A DNA stretch of 64,000 nucleotides from Methanohalophilus profundi (GTDB taxonomy: Archaea > Halobacteriota > Methanosarcinia > Methanosarcinales > Methanosarcinaceae), in NCBI RefSeq assembly GCF_004137855.1, contig NZ_QBKB01000002.1, forward strand, positions 1,522,750 through 1,586,749, written 5' to 3'. Positions 55,407 to 64,000 of this stretch are shown piece by piece. Made by a program: the position numbers and the translations under genes. Each line of letters starts with the position of its first letter. The first letter of the stretch is position 1. The notes under the pieces were generated by a model that saw only the letters and a list, made by a program, of their open reading frames with translations, ran no database searches and was not told the DNA's origin.

Positions 55407-55991
55407 TTAATCCTCCTGTATGCCCAGAGCCAAAAAATTTTCAATAATTTTCAAACCATCACTCATCAGTACCGATTCAGGATGGAACTGGATGCCATAG
55501 ATAGAATATTCTTTATGTTTAATCGCCATTATTGATCCATCTTCTGTATGGGCAATGGATTCCAGGGCCGGGGCAAGTTCTTTAATTTCCAGTGAATGGT
55601 ACCTTCCTCCTTCAAAAGGATTGGCAAATCCCGCAAAAAGAAGCGAATCACTGTGAATTATTGATGAAGCCTTGCCATGGACTGAGCCATTTGTACATCT
55701 GCCGGTACTGCCTCCGTAAGCCCGGTTTATAGCCTGATGACCAAGGCAAACTCCCAGTATAGGGGTATTTGGACCGTATTCCTTAATAATTTGGAGGCAG
55801 TTGCCGATATCCTCGGGTCTTTCAGGGATGCCCGGGCCGGGTGATATGACAATGGCATCTGGTTTTATATTTCTGACCTCTTCCATTTCCACTGTATTTG
55901 GAACAACTACGGTTTCAACACCCAATACGGAAAAGGCATCCACAAGGTTCCATACAAAGGAATCCCGGTTATTGACAAACAGTACTTTCAT
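55407..55991 (-). CDS. trpG: Anthranilate synthase glutamine amidotransferase subunit
   Basis: 194 residues from ATG 55991 with GAGGTGA upstream. The glutaminase triad shows GVCLGHQAI (Cys), YSIYGIQFHPES (His, Glu). It supplies ammonia to TrpE. The start overlaps the trpE stop region. Confidence 0.94.
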   Translation of the reverse strand: MKVLFVNNRDSFVWNLVDAFSVLGVETVVVPNTVEMEEVRNIKPDAIVISPGPGIPERPEDIGNCLQIIKEYGPNTPILGVCLGHQAINRAYGGSTGRCTNGSVHGKASSIIHSDSLLFAGFANPFEGGRYHSLEIKELAPALESIAHTEDGSIMAIKHKEYSIYGIQFHPESVLMSDGLKIIENFLALGIQED

Positions 55992-55992
55992 A

Positions 55993-57559
55993 TCATTCAC
56001 CTCTCACCGCTTTGAGCATGGCAGCCATTTTGCGCTCGGTTTCCTCGTATTCCTTCGAAGGCACTGAATCTGCAACTATACCGGCACCTGCCTGTATCAT
56101 TACATGTCCCTCTCTCATAACAACTGTACGTATTGCAATTGCAAAGTCCGCATCCCCGTTCCAGGAAAAGTAACCTATCCCTCCGCCGTAGACACCCCTG
56201 CCGACTCCTTCAAGTTGTCTAATGATCTCCATTGCCCGTATTTTGGGCGCACCGGAAAGGGTTCCTGCAGGAAGAAGTGCCTTGATTGCATCGAACTGGT
56301 CGCATTTAGGTCTTAATTTACCTTCCACTGTACTTTCAATATGCTGTACATGAGAATAACGTACCACTTTCATGAAATCGGATACTTTTACAGAGCCACC
56401 TTCACAGACCATGCGTACATCGTTGCGGGACAGATCAACAAGCATCACATGTTCTGCCCTTTCTTTTTCGTCCTGGAGCATTGTTTCGGCATAGTTGCAA
56501 TCTTCAGTTTCGTTTTCACCCCTGGGACATGTCCCTGCGATAGGATTGGTGATCACACGCCCATTATCCACAGTCATCAGGGTTTCAGGACTTGCACCCA
56601 CCACGGCCATATCCTTAAACGAAAGCAAGTACATGTAAGGACTCGGGTTAATAGAGCGTAGTTTCCTGTAAAGGTAAAGAGGGCTATTTTGGTAGGGTAG
56701 CTCATAGCGCCGTGAAAGGACTACCTGGAAAATATCACCATCCAGAATATGTTCCTTTGCCTTGCTTACTGCATCTTCATATTCTGCCCGCTCCATTGTG
56801 CAGGAAATATCCTCATTCTTCGCACTTCCCGCTGATTCATTTTCCTTTATCAATGATGATCGGTTAAGTACTACCTGCATGCTGCGGGCTTCTTCAAGTA
56901 CATCATCATAGACCTGTGCTGCATTTGAAGAACTTGCAAGTGGAGTTTTTACGTAATAAGTCCTTTTTTTCAAGATGGTCAAAAACAAAGGTACTAGTAG
57001 TGAACATAAACTGCATGTCCGCTTCCTTTGACCCTGCTGGAACTTCCTGTTTCAACCAGCAATCATAGATAATGTCATATCCAGCATATCCCATTGCCCC
57101 ACCCAGGAAAGTCTGCCTGTCAAATCTATTTGCATTGAGAAGAGGCAGTGAATCATCGGCCACAAATACTTTCCTGAGGCCGTCTAATACTTCATATCCT
57201 GTTTTTATGGTTCCTTCAAAATGACAGGATCTGGATTCAAGAGAATCGCAGACATTTCCCAGTCTTTTTTCCATCAAATCTGTCAGGGCTGATTCATGTG
57301 ACATTGTCAGGCAAACACGTCTGCCCTTCACGGAAAGTAAGGCAAGGGGATCTGCGCCTACAAAAGAAAAACGTGCGTGTCTGCTCTCTTTTTCTACAGA
57401 TTCCAGAATATAGGAGTAATCAAAATGATTCTCCAGAAGAGTGTAGAGGTCAAGTGGGGAAAGGGACGTTTGCACCTCGGCTACCAGCTGTACAAGGGCC
57501 GGACTGTCCTCTCTATTTACAAGTGAAATGAACTCATCTCTTCCAATATCAAATTCCAT
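55993..57559 (-). pseudogene. trpE: Anthranilate synthase component I, frameshifted in this sequence
   Basis: From ATG 57559 the N-terminal part runs to FVFDHLEKK. The frame continues RTYYVKTPLASSSNAAQVYD if T7 at 56964-56970 becomes T8. The C-terminal half has the chorismate-binding motifs DGDIFQVVLSRR, ITNPIAGTCPRG, LVDLSRNDV, LLPAGTLSGAPKIRAMEII and GGGIGYFSWNGDADFAIAIR. The repaired length is about 523 residues. Confidence 0.93.
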
Positions 57560-58220
57560 CAATTACTACACCTCACAGCTCCTATAAAATCACAAACAAG
57601 ATTCAAATCTTTTTTACCTTTCACTTCAACCCCGGAGGAAACATCCACTCCATAGGGGGATACAATGTCCACACATTCGCCCACATTTTTTGGGTTTAGG
57701 CCTCCTGCCACAATCAATGGAACAGGGATGTTTTTGCCACTTCGCCACTTATCTTCCAGTCATGGGTCAGGCCACTACCTCCGCCGCTTCTACAGGCAGT
57801 ATCCAGAATTACTGCATCAATCAGCTTACATTCTGCAAGTTCATTGATGATTTTAATAGTTTCAAGGACCTTTGTTTCATCAGAAATTGAAAATTTCTGG
57901 ATTATCCGGACATGCATTGGCTGCAGTGCAGTGAGTAATCCTCTGTCAGCAGTGGAATGTACCTGCACCATGTCCGGTCTTGCATTACTTACAAGTTTCT
58001 TGGCATGTGCAATCGATTCTGGCATTATTACCATGACCGTAGTGACAAAAGGAGGAGTGGCTTTTATAAGTTCAGTGCTTAATTCCATATCCAGATTGCG
58101 AGGCGTATCCACCGGCACTTCTGTTATAAAACCTACTGCATCAGCACCACACTTTACTGCAATACCTATATCATCCACAGACTTCATTCCGCAGATTTTC
58201 ACCCTTATGGCAGGTTGCAT
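57559..58220 (-). pseudogene. trpF: Phosphoribosylanthranilate isomerase, frameshifted in this sequence
   Basis: ATG 58220 opens MQPAIRVKICGMKSVDDIGI, with the catalytic Cys in KICGMK. The frame breaks at GEVAK near T5 57731-57735. With one base added it continues [36 protein letters not shown] and ends at TGA 57559-57561, overlapping the trpE ATG. The repaired length is about 220 residues. The start is inside the 3' end of trpD. Confidence 0.9.
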
Positions 58221-59232
58221 TTGATCCCCTGGAATTTGTAAAATGTGCAAGTTCTTCGAGCTTTTCAAGAGCTTTGCCATTGTCGATTACCTTTTCAGCA
58301 ATTCTTGCGGCTTCATTAAGAGACGGGGCTTTGTCTGCAACATAGATAGCAGCGGCAGCGTTAGCCACCACTATATCCCTTTTGGGTCCCTTTTCACCCT
58401 GCAGGATATAACGTATGTCCGTTGCATTCTCTTCAGGAGTCCCGCCTACAATATCTGGTGCAGATGCCCTTTTAAAACCAAGGTCTTCAGGCTTAATCTC
58501 ATAGGTAGTGATTACTCCGTCCTTTAGTTCTGCTACATAGGTTTCCGAGAGGGTGGAGATTTCATCCATCCCGTCACCATGGACCACCAGTACTCTTTCT
58601 TTGCCAAGTTTTTTGAGGACTTGCGCAAAGGGTTTACAGAGGGATTTATCGTATACACCAACTACCTGTCTGGAAGCAAGTGTCGGATTAGAGAGAGGGC
58701 CCAGCAAATTAAAAATTGAACGGAATCCAAGTTCTTTCCTGATCGGCGCAACCCTCTTCATGGCAGGATGGAAATATGGCGCAAAGAGAAAACCGATTCC
58801 TACGGACTCCATACATTTTTTCACTTCTGCCGGAGAACAGTTCAGGTCAATACCGAGAGATTCAAGCACATCGGCACTTCCTGAAAGAGACGTTACGGCA
58901 CGGTTTCCGTGTTTTGCGATTGACACATCCGCAGCTGCAGCTATAATGGCTGCGGATGTGGAAATGTTGATTGTGTTATGACGATCTCCTCCCGTTCCTA
59001 CAATATCTACAAGCGGGCCGGCAATTGCAGGTTTTATTATGACAGCCTCATCAAGCATTCCTTCTACAAAACCACTTATTTCTTCCACACTTTCCCCTTT
59101 GACTCTTAAAGCCCCGAGAAAAGCTCCTATCTGGGCATCCGTTGCTTCCTGTAGGATATATTTCAGAGTTTTCTTTGCTTCAGTAGCAGTCAGGTCTTCT
59201 CCGTTTACTATTTTGTGCAGGCACCGTTGCAT
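58171..59232 (-). CDS. trpD: Anthranilate phosphoribosyltransferase
   Basis: 353 residues. LVDIVGTGGDRHNTINISTS is the PRPP-binding motif, then SIAKHGNRAVTSLSGSADVL, MKRVAPIRKELGFRSIFNLLGP and VVHGDGMDEIS. It is the first gene of trpD-F-E-G. The last 50 bases overlap trpF, and the tail NSRGSNATCHKGENL does not look like a family ending. The start has GGTGA upstream. Confidence 0.94.
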   Translation of the reverse strand: MQRCLHKIVNGEDLTATEAKKTLKYILQEATDAQIGAFLGALRVKGESVEEISGFVEGMLDEAVIIKPAIAGPLVDIVGTGGDRHNTINISTSAAIIAAAADVSIAKHGNRAVTSLSGSADVLESLGIDLNCSPAEVKKCMESVGIGFLFAPYFHPAMKRVAPIRKELGFRSIFNLLGPLSNPTLASRQVVGVYDKSLCKPFAQVLKKLGKERVLVVHGDGMDEISTLSETYVAELKDGVITTYEIKPEDLGFKRASAPDIVGGTPEENATDIRYILQGEKGPKRDIVVANAAAAIYVADKAPSLNEAARIAEKVIDNGKALEKLEELAHFTNSRGSNATCHKGENLRNEVCG

Positions 59233-59259
59233 GTAATCACCATACTCAATGTATCAAGT

Positions 59260-59300
59260 TGTACAATTATGTACAGGTATTCCATAGTATAAATATATAC
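59260..59300 (-). promoter_or_regulatory. trp operon promoter with two TGTACA boxes
   Basis: Reading toward trpD, a TATA box (TATATTTATA, about 59288-59297) is followed by two TGTACA hexamers at 59270-59275 and 59260-59265, 10 bases apart, at the expected transcription start. TGTACA is the TRP box bound by TrpY in Methanothermobacter. No trpY-like gene is in the window. Confidence 0.6.
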
Positions 59301-59363
59301 CTCTCATCATGCACACCCAAAATAAAAATACAATAAAATGAATAATAAACAGAGGAGCAATGA

Positions 59364-60431
59364 GTGAGAGATTATAATTCTGAATTTTCCATAAAGGCAG
59401 GAATGGACCCTGGCACACTGATTCATGTTGGGGATAAAAAGGTGAAAGAACCTGAACTGACATTGATAGAGTACAATGAGGATACTCTGGAAGTACGTGT
59501 CAGCCAGAGCATCGACATAATTAAAGATCTGGAATTTGCAGAAGACAGGAAAATATGGATCAATGTAGATGGTTTGCACCAAACAGAATTAATTGAAATT
59601 CTTGGGAAATTATTTGGGGTTCACCCCCTTGTGCTGGAAGATATTCTGAATACCACGCAGCGGCCCAAAACCGAATCCTATGACGATTATATCTATGTTA
59701 CAATTAGGACTCTGTTTTACGAACGTCTGGAAAAAACAGTCGACTCAGACCAGATAAGCATAATACTGGGAAATAATTTCATTCTCTCATTTCAGGAAAT
59801 GGGGACTGATTTATTCAAGCAGATCAGACAGAGAATGGAAAGACCTGCAGTCAACATTCGTAAAAGGGGAGTGGATTACCTCACCTATTCCCTCATAGAT
59901 TCGATTGTGGATAATTATTACCTGCTTCTGGAAGACATCGGAGATGAAATTGAGAGGCTGGAAGATGAACTAATAAAAGAGCCATCTCCTTCAACCCTGC
60001 AAAGTATCCATGGGCTTAAAAGGGAAATGATCATTTTACGCAGGTCCCTCTGGCCACTCAGGGAAATAATTGCATCCCTGCAACGAGATGAATCCGGTTT
60101 AATCAGGGAAAGCACTGGCATATATCTGCGTGATCTCTATGACCACTCGATACAGGTCATCGAAACCGTGGAAACTTACAGGGAAATGTTATCCGGCATG
60201 CTGGACCTTTATCTCTCAACGGTTAGTAACCGGATGAATGAAGTGATGAAGGTACTGACAATAATTGCTACTATCTTTATCCCTCTTACTTTTATTGTAG
60301 GTATCTATGGAATGAACTTCGAGTACATGCCCGAATTGAAATGGGAATGGGGTTATCCTGCAGTTATGATTTTTATGGCCTCTATATCTGTGATTATGCT
60401 GTATTATTTCAAAAAGAAGACCTGGCTGTAA
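59364..60431 (+). CDS. corA: CorA magnesium/metal channel
   Basis: 355 residues from GTG 59364 with GAGGAG upstream. It has a large cytoplasmic alpha/beta funnel (HPLVLEDILNTTQRPKTESYDDY) and two C-terminal helices (IIATIFIPLTFIVGIYGMNF, AVMIFMASISVIMLYYF). YGMNFEYMPEL is the GMN selectivity motif. Positive residues end the tail (FKKKTWL). Confidence 0.95.
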   Translation: MRDYNSEFSIKAGMDPGTLIHVGDKKVKEPELTLIEYNEDTLEVRVSQSIDIIKDLEFAEDRKIWINVDGLHQTELIEILGKLFGVHPLVLEDILNTTQRPKTESYDDYIYVTIRTLFYERLEKTVDSDQISIILGNNFILSFQEMGTDLFKQIRQRMERPAVNIRKRGVDYLTYSLIDSIVDNYYLLLEDIGDEIERLEDELIKEPSPSTLQSIHGLKREMIILRRSLWPLREIIASLQRDESGLIRESTGIYLRDLYDHSIQVIETVETYREMLSGMLDLYLSTVSNRMNEVMKVLTIIATIFIPLTFIVGIYGMNFEYMPELKWEWGYPAVMIFMASISVIMLYYFKKKTWL

Positions 60432-60512
60432 ACCTTTTGTAGAAGCCACATAACTATGAACGTCAAATAATACTAAATAGAACATATATCAATATATATC
60501 AAATAAAATTCA

Positions 60513-62822
60513 TTGAAAAAATTTTATTACCATGCAGATGGGGTATTTAGCATAAAGTGGGCAAACATAAATCTTGAAACCAAGCTGATTCTTCTGATTA
60601 CAATCGGAACTGTAATTGTTTTACTTGGTACTACGCTGGCAATCACTTCTACTGTGACGGATCCGGAAAGGGAACTTGCATACGACAAATCGATCAAGAC
60701 TGCAGAAACTTATGCCAGTCAGTTCAATACGGATATGCAATCAAGTATGACCATTGCGCGTACCCTTGCTAGCAGCCTGGAAAAATACGATACAAGGAAC
60801 CGGACTGAAGCCAATGCTATGCTGGAATAAATACTGCGGGATAATCCAGAGTTAATCGGTACCTATGTCTGTTTTGAACCAAATGCCTTCGACGGGATGG
60901 GTAGAAAATATATAAACACAACCGGCCACGACGAAACCGGTCGCTTCATTCCTTACTGGAATACAATTGGGGGCGAGGTGAAACTCGATCCAATTGTAGA
61001 TTACCAGACTTTCTCCTACTACCAGTTGCCCAAAAAGCTGGAAAAAGACGTGGTTACCGAACCTTACCTGTACGAAGGAGCATTGATTGTCAGTTTTGTC
61101 TCACCAATAATGAAAGAAGGAAACTTTCAGGGAATTGCTGGTGTGGATGTTTCTTTGAATTATATTGATGAAATTGTCAGTGATATAGAAATATTCGATA
61201 CAGGTTATGCTACTGTGGTGAGCAGGACAGGAATCCTGATGTCCCATCCCACTGAAAAGGAATGGATCGGCCACAAATCATTGAACTCATTTGATATACC
61301 AAATATACAAAAACTAAAAGTAGACATATTTTATGGGCGAAGTGGCCATATCGAAACCCTTGATCCCATCACCGGAAAAGAAGTAATTATGTTCTATGAA
61401 CCTGTAGATACGGGCAAATTCTCTTTTCTGTTGGTTGTCCCTAAAAAAGAAATGCTTGCAGGAGTAATTGCACTCCAAAAACAACTTGCAGGTATTTCCT
61501 TTGTAGCTATCTGTTTCATGGGGGGAGGGGCATTATTAATAGCCCGCTCCATAACAAAGCCAATAAAACGAATCGTTGGCAATTTCAATAAGATATCGGA
61601 TAAAGCCATCGAAGGGAAACTGGACACACGGGCAAATACAGATGTAGACATTGATTTCCGGAAAATTCCGGAAGGGTTAAACAGCATACTTGATGCCCTT
61701 GAGGAATCAAGTGCTTCTATCCAGGAAATGAGAGAAGTGATAAACAGCAGTCCGGCTATTGTTTTCAAATGGAAAGCTACACCCAGCTGGCCGGTAGAAC
61801 TGGTGTCCGATAACATCAATTTGCTGGGATATTCAGCAGAAGAATTTGATTCAGGCCATCTGTGGTATGGTGACATAGTACATCCACAAGACCTCGACAG
61901 GGTTCAGAAAAATCTTGATAAACAGATGGCAGAAAGACAGAATAATTTCACACAGGAGTATCGTGTAGTCACCAAATCCGGGGAAATCAAGTGGGTTGAT
62001 GAAAGGACACTCATTAAGAGAGATACAAAAGGTAACATAAAATATCTGCAGGGAATCATTCTTGACATCACTGAAAAGAAGGAAGCTGAGAAAGCAATCA
62101 TAGAAGCAAAAATGATGGCAGAAGCGGCAAACCAGACCAAAAGCCAGTTTCTGGCTAATATGAGCCATGAATTGCGTACGCCCCTAAACTCTATTATAGG
62201 TTTCTCAGATGTGCTGCTGGAGGGGGCTTTTGGAAAACTAAATGAAAAGCAAAAAAAATATGCTCATAATATAAACACCAGTGGTAGACATCTTCTTGAA
62301 ATCATCAATGATATACTGGACCTTTCCAAAATTGAAGCTGGAAAAATGGAATTAAAACCTGAACGATTCGGACTCGAAGAGATAATTTCCGAATTGAAAA
62401 ACACAATGGAACCTCTTGTCAAAAAGAAACAGCTAATTTTGGATGTAGATACCAGTTTGGAATATCCTGTTTATGCGGACAAGCTGAAGATCAAGCAGGT
62501 GCTATATAATTTACTTAGCAATGCAATCAAGTTTACACCTGAAAAAGGAAAGATCACGATTGACATTGATTACGGGAATGAAGATATCACTATTAGTGTA
62601 TCTGATAGCGGGATTGGTATTCCTCCAGAAGAACAGGACAAACTTTTCAAACCCTTCGAGCAACTTGATTCTGATTCCAACCGGCAATATCAGGGAACAG
62701 GCCTGGGATTGGCTCTGGTAAAGAATATTGTAGAGATGCACGGTGGTCAGCTATGGGTTGAAAGTGAAGCCGGAAGGTGGTCCACCTTCAAGTTCACCCT
62801 TCCCCAACAAAATGGCTTTTAA
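60513..62822 (+). pseudogene. Membrane sensor histidine kinase (Cache-HAMP-PAS), in-frame TAA
   Basis: The frame from TTG 60513 carries one stop, TAA 60828-60830, then continues without a shift ([20 protein letters not shown]) to 62822. This looks like a CAA-to-TAA type substitution in the extracellular Cache domain. Helix 1 is LILLITIGTVIVLLGTTLAI; helix 2 [19 protein letters not shown] leads to HAMP, then PAS ([16 protein letters not shown]). HisKA has [17 protein letters not shown] and HATPase has [15 protein letters not shown] and GTGLGLAL. A receiver gene begins at 63927. Confidence 0.88.
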
Positions 62823-63733
62823 GCAGCTACACCCATACCTGTTGCAACTATCAGCAGTCCTCCCAGTATTATAAACTGGCCATCTGCCATTAAGTCGCAC
62901 AGGGAATTATTTCCTGTGATCCTCCCAAAGAAAATAACATAGCAGAGTGCATAAATAACTCCTGCTGCCAGTACTAACAAGGATGCAATACCCAATTGTT
63001 GTATACTGGTGTTTATCATGAAATAACCTGATAGAAGCGTCAGGCAGATTAATAATATGCGGGTTTTTTCTGCACCAAGCAGCACTGGTATGGTTTCAAT
63101 TCCTGAAACACTGTCACCTTCGATGTCTCTCATATCAAAAATTACAGTATTGACAAATACCAGAGAGAAAAAGTAAATAAACGTTACAAATACCAGATCT
63201 CCCATTGCCTGTCCATATACCAGTGAAGGGAGAAAGGCAGGAGTTGAAGCCCATGCCGTTGCTATTACCAGATTTTTTACAGATGGGATTTCCTTTAGCC
63301 TACGATAACGAAAACCTGAAGGAAGCCATGCAAAACTGTAAAGCAAACCACTGACAAGAGGAATAGCAGTAACAAGAAGAGCTTTAAATCCGTAGGGAAA
63401 TGCAAGCAGGAAAGCAAAAAGATAAGCAAGAATTGAAGATAGGAATAAGAATTTTTCATATTTCTTTGTAAAGGAATAACGTTCTGAGTGGTTTATGGAA
63501 TCTTCATCCTCGTCTGCTTTACGATCAATATTATATACAGAATATGTGACAAGGAACATTATAGCCATCGTCTGCCAGGATAGGGCAAGTCCCTGTAACT
63601 GACAGGCCATGTATGCCATTACAGCTCCGGCTATCGAAAGATAAACTGAACTGTAGGTAAGGAAATCAAGAATTCTTTTGACAACTGTACCATCTAGATT
63701 CACCTCGGATGCAGGATATTTAAATTCACTCAT
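62819..63733 (-). CDS. UbiA-family prenyltransferase
   Basis: 304 residues with about eight membrane helices. The two aspartate-rich motifs are [14 protein letters not shown] and [18 protein letters not shown], which bind the diphosphate of a prenyl donor. The acceptor is unknown; lipid or quinone (methanophenazine-like) roles are possible. The stop overlaps the kinase stop on the opposite strand. Confidence 0.85.
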   Translation of the reverse strand: MSEFKYPASEVNLDGTVVKRILDFLTYSSVYLSIAGAVMAYMACQLQGLALSWQTMAIMFLVTYSVYNIDRKADEDEDSINHSERYSFTKKYEKFLFLSSILAYLFAFLLAFPYGFKALLVTAIPLVSGLLYSFAWLPSGFRYRRLKEIPSVKNLVIATAWASTPAFLPSLVYGQAMGDLVFVTFIYFFSLVFVNTVIFDMRDIEGDSVSGIETIPVLLGAEKTRILLICLTLLSGYFMINTSIQQLGIASLLVLAAGVIYALCYVIFFGRITGNNSLCDLMADGQFIILGGLLIVATGMGVAA

Positions 63734-63862
63734 GCATGTAATGTTTATAATAGGGGTAAACGTTAGTTGCGGCTCTTAATATTAATCGATCCGATTAATC
63801 TTAGTCATAATAATATATGTATAGTTCTCAGCTTATATTGTATATTATAGGTCAAAGTTCAT

Positions 63863-63892
63863 CCGGGAGGTTTACATTATGTAAACTTCCGG
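63863..63892. promoter_or_regulatory. dyad upstream of the response regulator
   Basis: The sequence CCGGGAGGTTTACATTATGTAAACTTCCGG is an imperfect palindrome with an exact core GTTTACAttaTGTAAAC. It lies about 35 bases before the receiver gene, in the right place for an operator. No further evidence. Confidence 0.4.
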
Positions 63893-63926
63893 AGGTCCCT
63901 TCAAAAACGACAGGTGTGTAGAAAAC

Positions 63927-64000
63927 ATGCTAAAAGAAGATTCCATAATTTTGATAATCGATGACGAGCCCGATATAATCGAATTACTGGAAATTTTTCT
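63927..64000 (+). CDS. Response regulator receiver protein, 5' end only
   Basis: ATG 63927 opens MLKEDSIILIIDDEPDIIEL and is cut by the window edge. The paired acidic residues in IIDDEPD are the receiver-domain signature. It may partner the sensor kinase at 60.5-62.8 kb on the same strand, with the UbiA gene on the other strand between. Confidence 0.85.
   Translation, partial: MLKEDSIILIIDDEPDIIELLEIF

Overview
The window reads as a chromosome segment of a methylotrophic, cytochrome-containing methanogen of the Methanosarcinaceae (Methanosarcinales), probably a marine or moderately halophilic relative of Methanohalophilus, Methanolobus or Methanococcoides. The evidence is mer next to fpoF (methylene-H4MPT reductase and the F420H2 dehydrogenase input subunit), a methanogenesis marker 2 protein, archaeal ribosomal and RNA polymerase genes, the archaeal mevalonate route, a multiheme cytochrome c and a strongly acidic N-terminal extension on ribosomal protein S2. 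The genus is inference.

Layout. 0-0.25 kb: tail of an IS200/IS605-type TnpB element with its right-end hairpin. 0.3-11.4 kb: metabolic genes (rubredoxin-glutamate synthase fusion, alanine dehydrogenase, the queC-DUF366-queE-queD 7-deazaguanine operon, nifB, marker protein 2, a chorismate lyase of methanopterin synthesis) ending in tRNA-Thr. 11.4-20.9 kb: AT-rich accessory region with a UvrD-type helicase-nuclease, RNase HI, a 93-codon remnant of the BREX gene brxL, small Cys-rich unknowns, a winged-helix regulator and a five-PAS histidine kinase; a degenerate 45-bp inverted repeat lies near its two ends. 21-27 kb: two tRNAs, the AmmeMemoRadiSam radical SAM enzyme and a type IV pilus-like operon (ATPase, TadC/FlaJ, pilin-like). 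27-38 kb: a long minus-strand block running from ribosomal proteins and RNA polymerase subunits through MEMO, mevalonate kinase, isopentenyl phosphate kinase, IPP isomerase, RNase J and GGPP synthase, plus serA. 38.6-39.9 kb: a complete DDE insertion sequence with a 5-bp target duplication. 40-51.8 kb: an oxidative-stress and electron-transfer region (ferredoxin:thioredoxin reductase, FprA, rubrerythrin-like, archaeosortase, Isf, ferredoxin, pentaheme cytochrome, desulforedoxin) interrupted by a complete IS200/IS605 element. 52-54.6 kb: mer-fpoF-nadM. 54.8-59.2 kb: adenylate kinase and trpDFEG. 59.3-64 kb: CorA, a sensor kinase, a UbiA prenyltransferase and the start of a response regulator.

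The most important quality observation is that eleven loci are split by thirteen single-base deletions, most of them one base lost from an A/T run. They include mer, trpE, trpF and adenylate kinase, which a living methanogen should need. Restoring one base rejoins each family sequence, so most of these 'pseudogenes' are probably sequence errors. The most interesting biology is the IS200/IS605-TnpB element at 46.85-48.50 kb. Its boundaries, TAM-like target (TTTAT), hairpin RNA scaffold and guide can be read directly, and removing it exactly restores the isf stop codon and the Shine-Dalgarno of the next gene. Also notable are a pentaheme cytochrome with a PGF-CTERM tail beside a ferredoxin/flavoprotein operon, paired TGTACA boxes at the trp promoter, and a possible pseudoknotted RNA at 10.1-10.2 kb.
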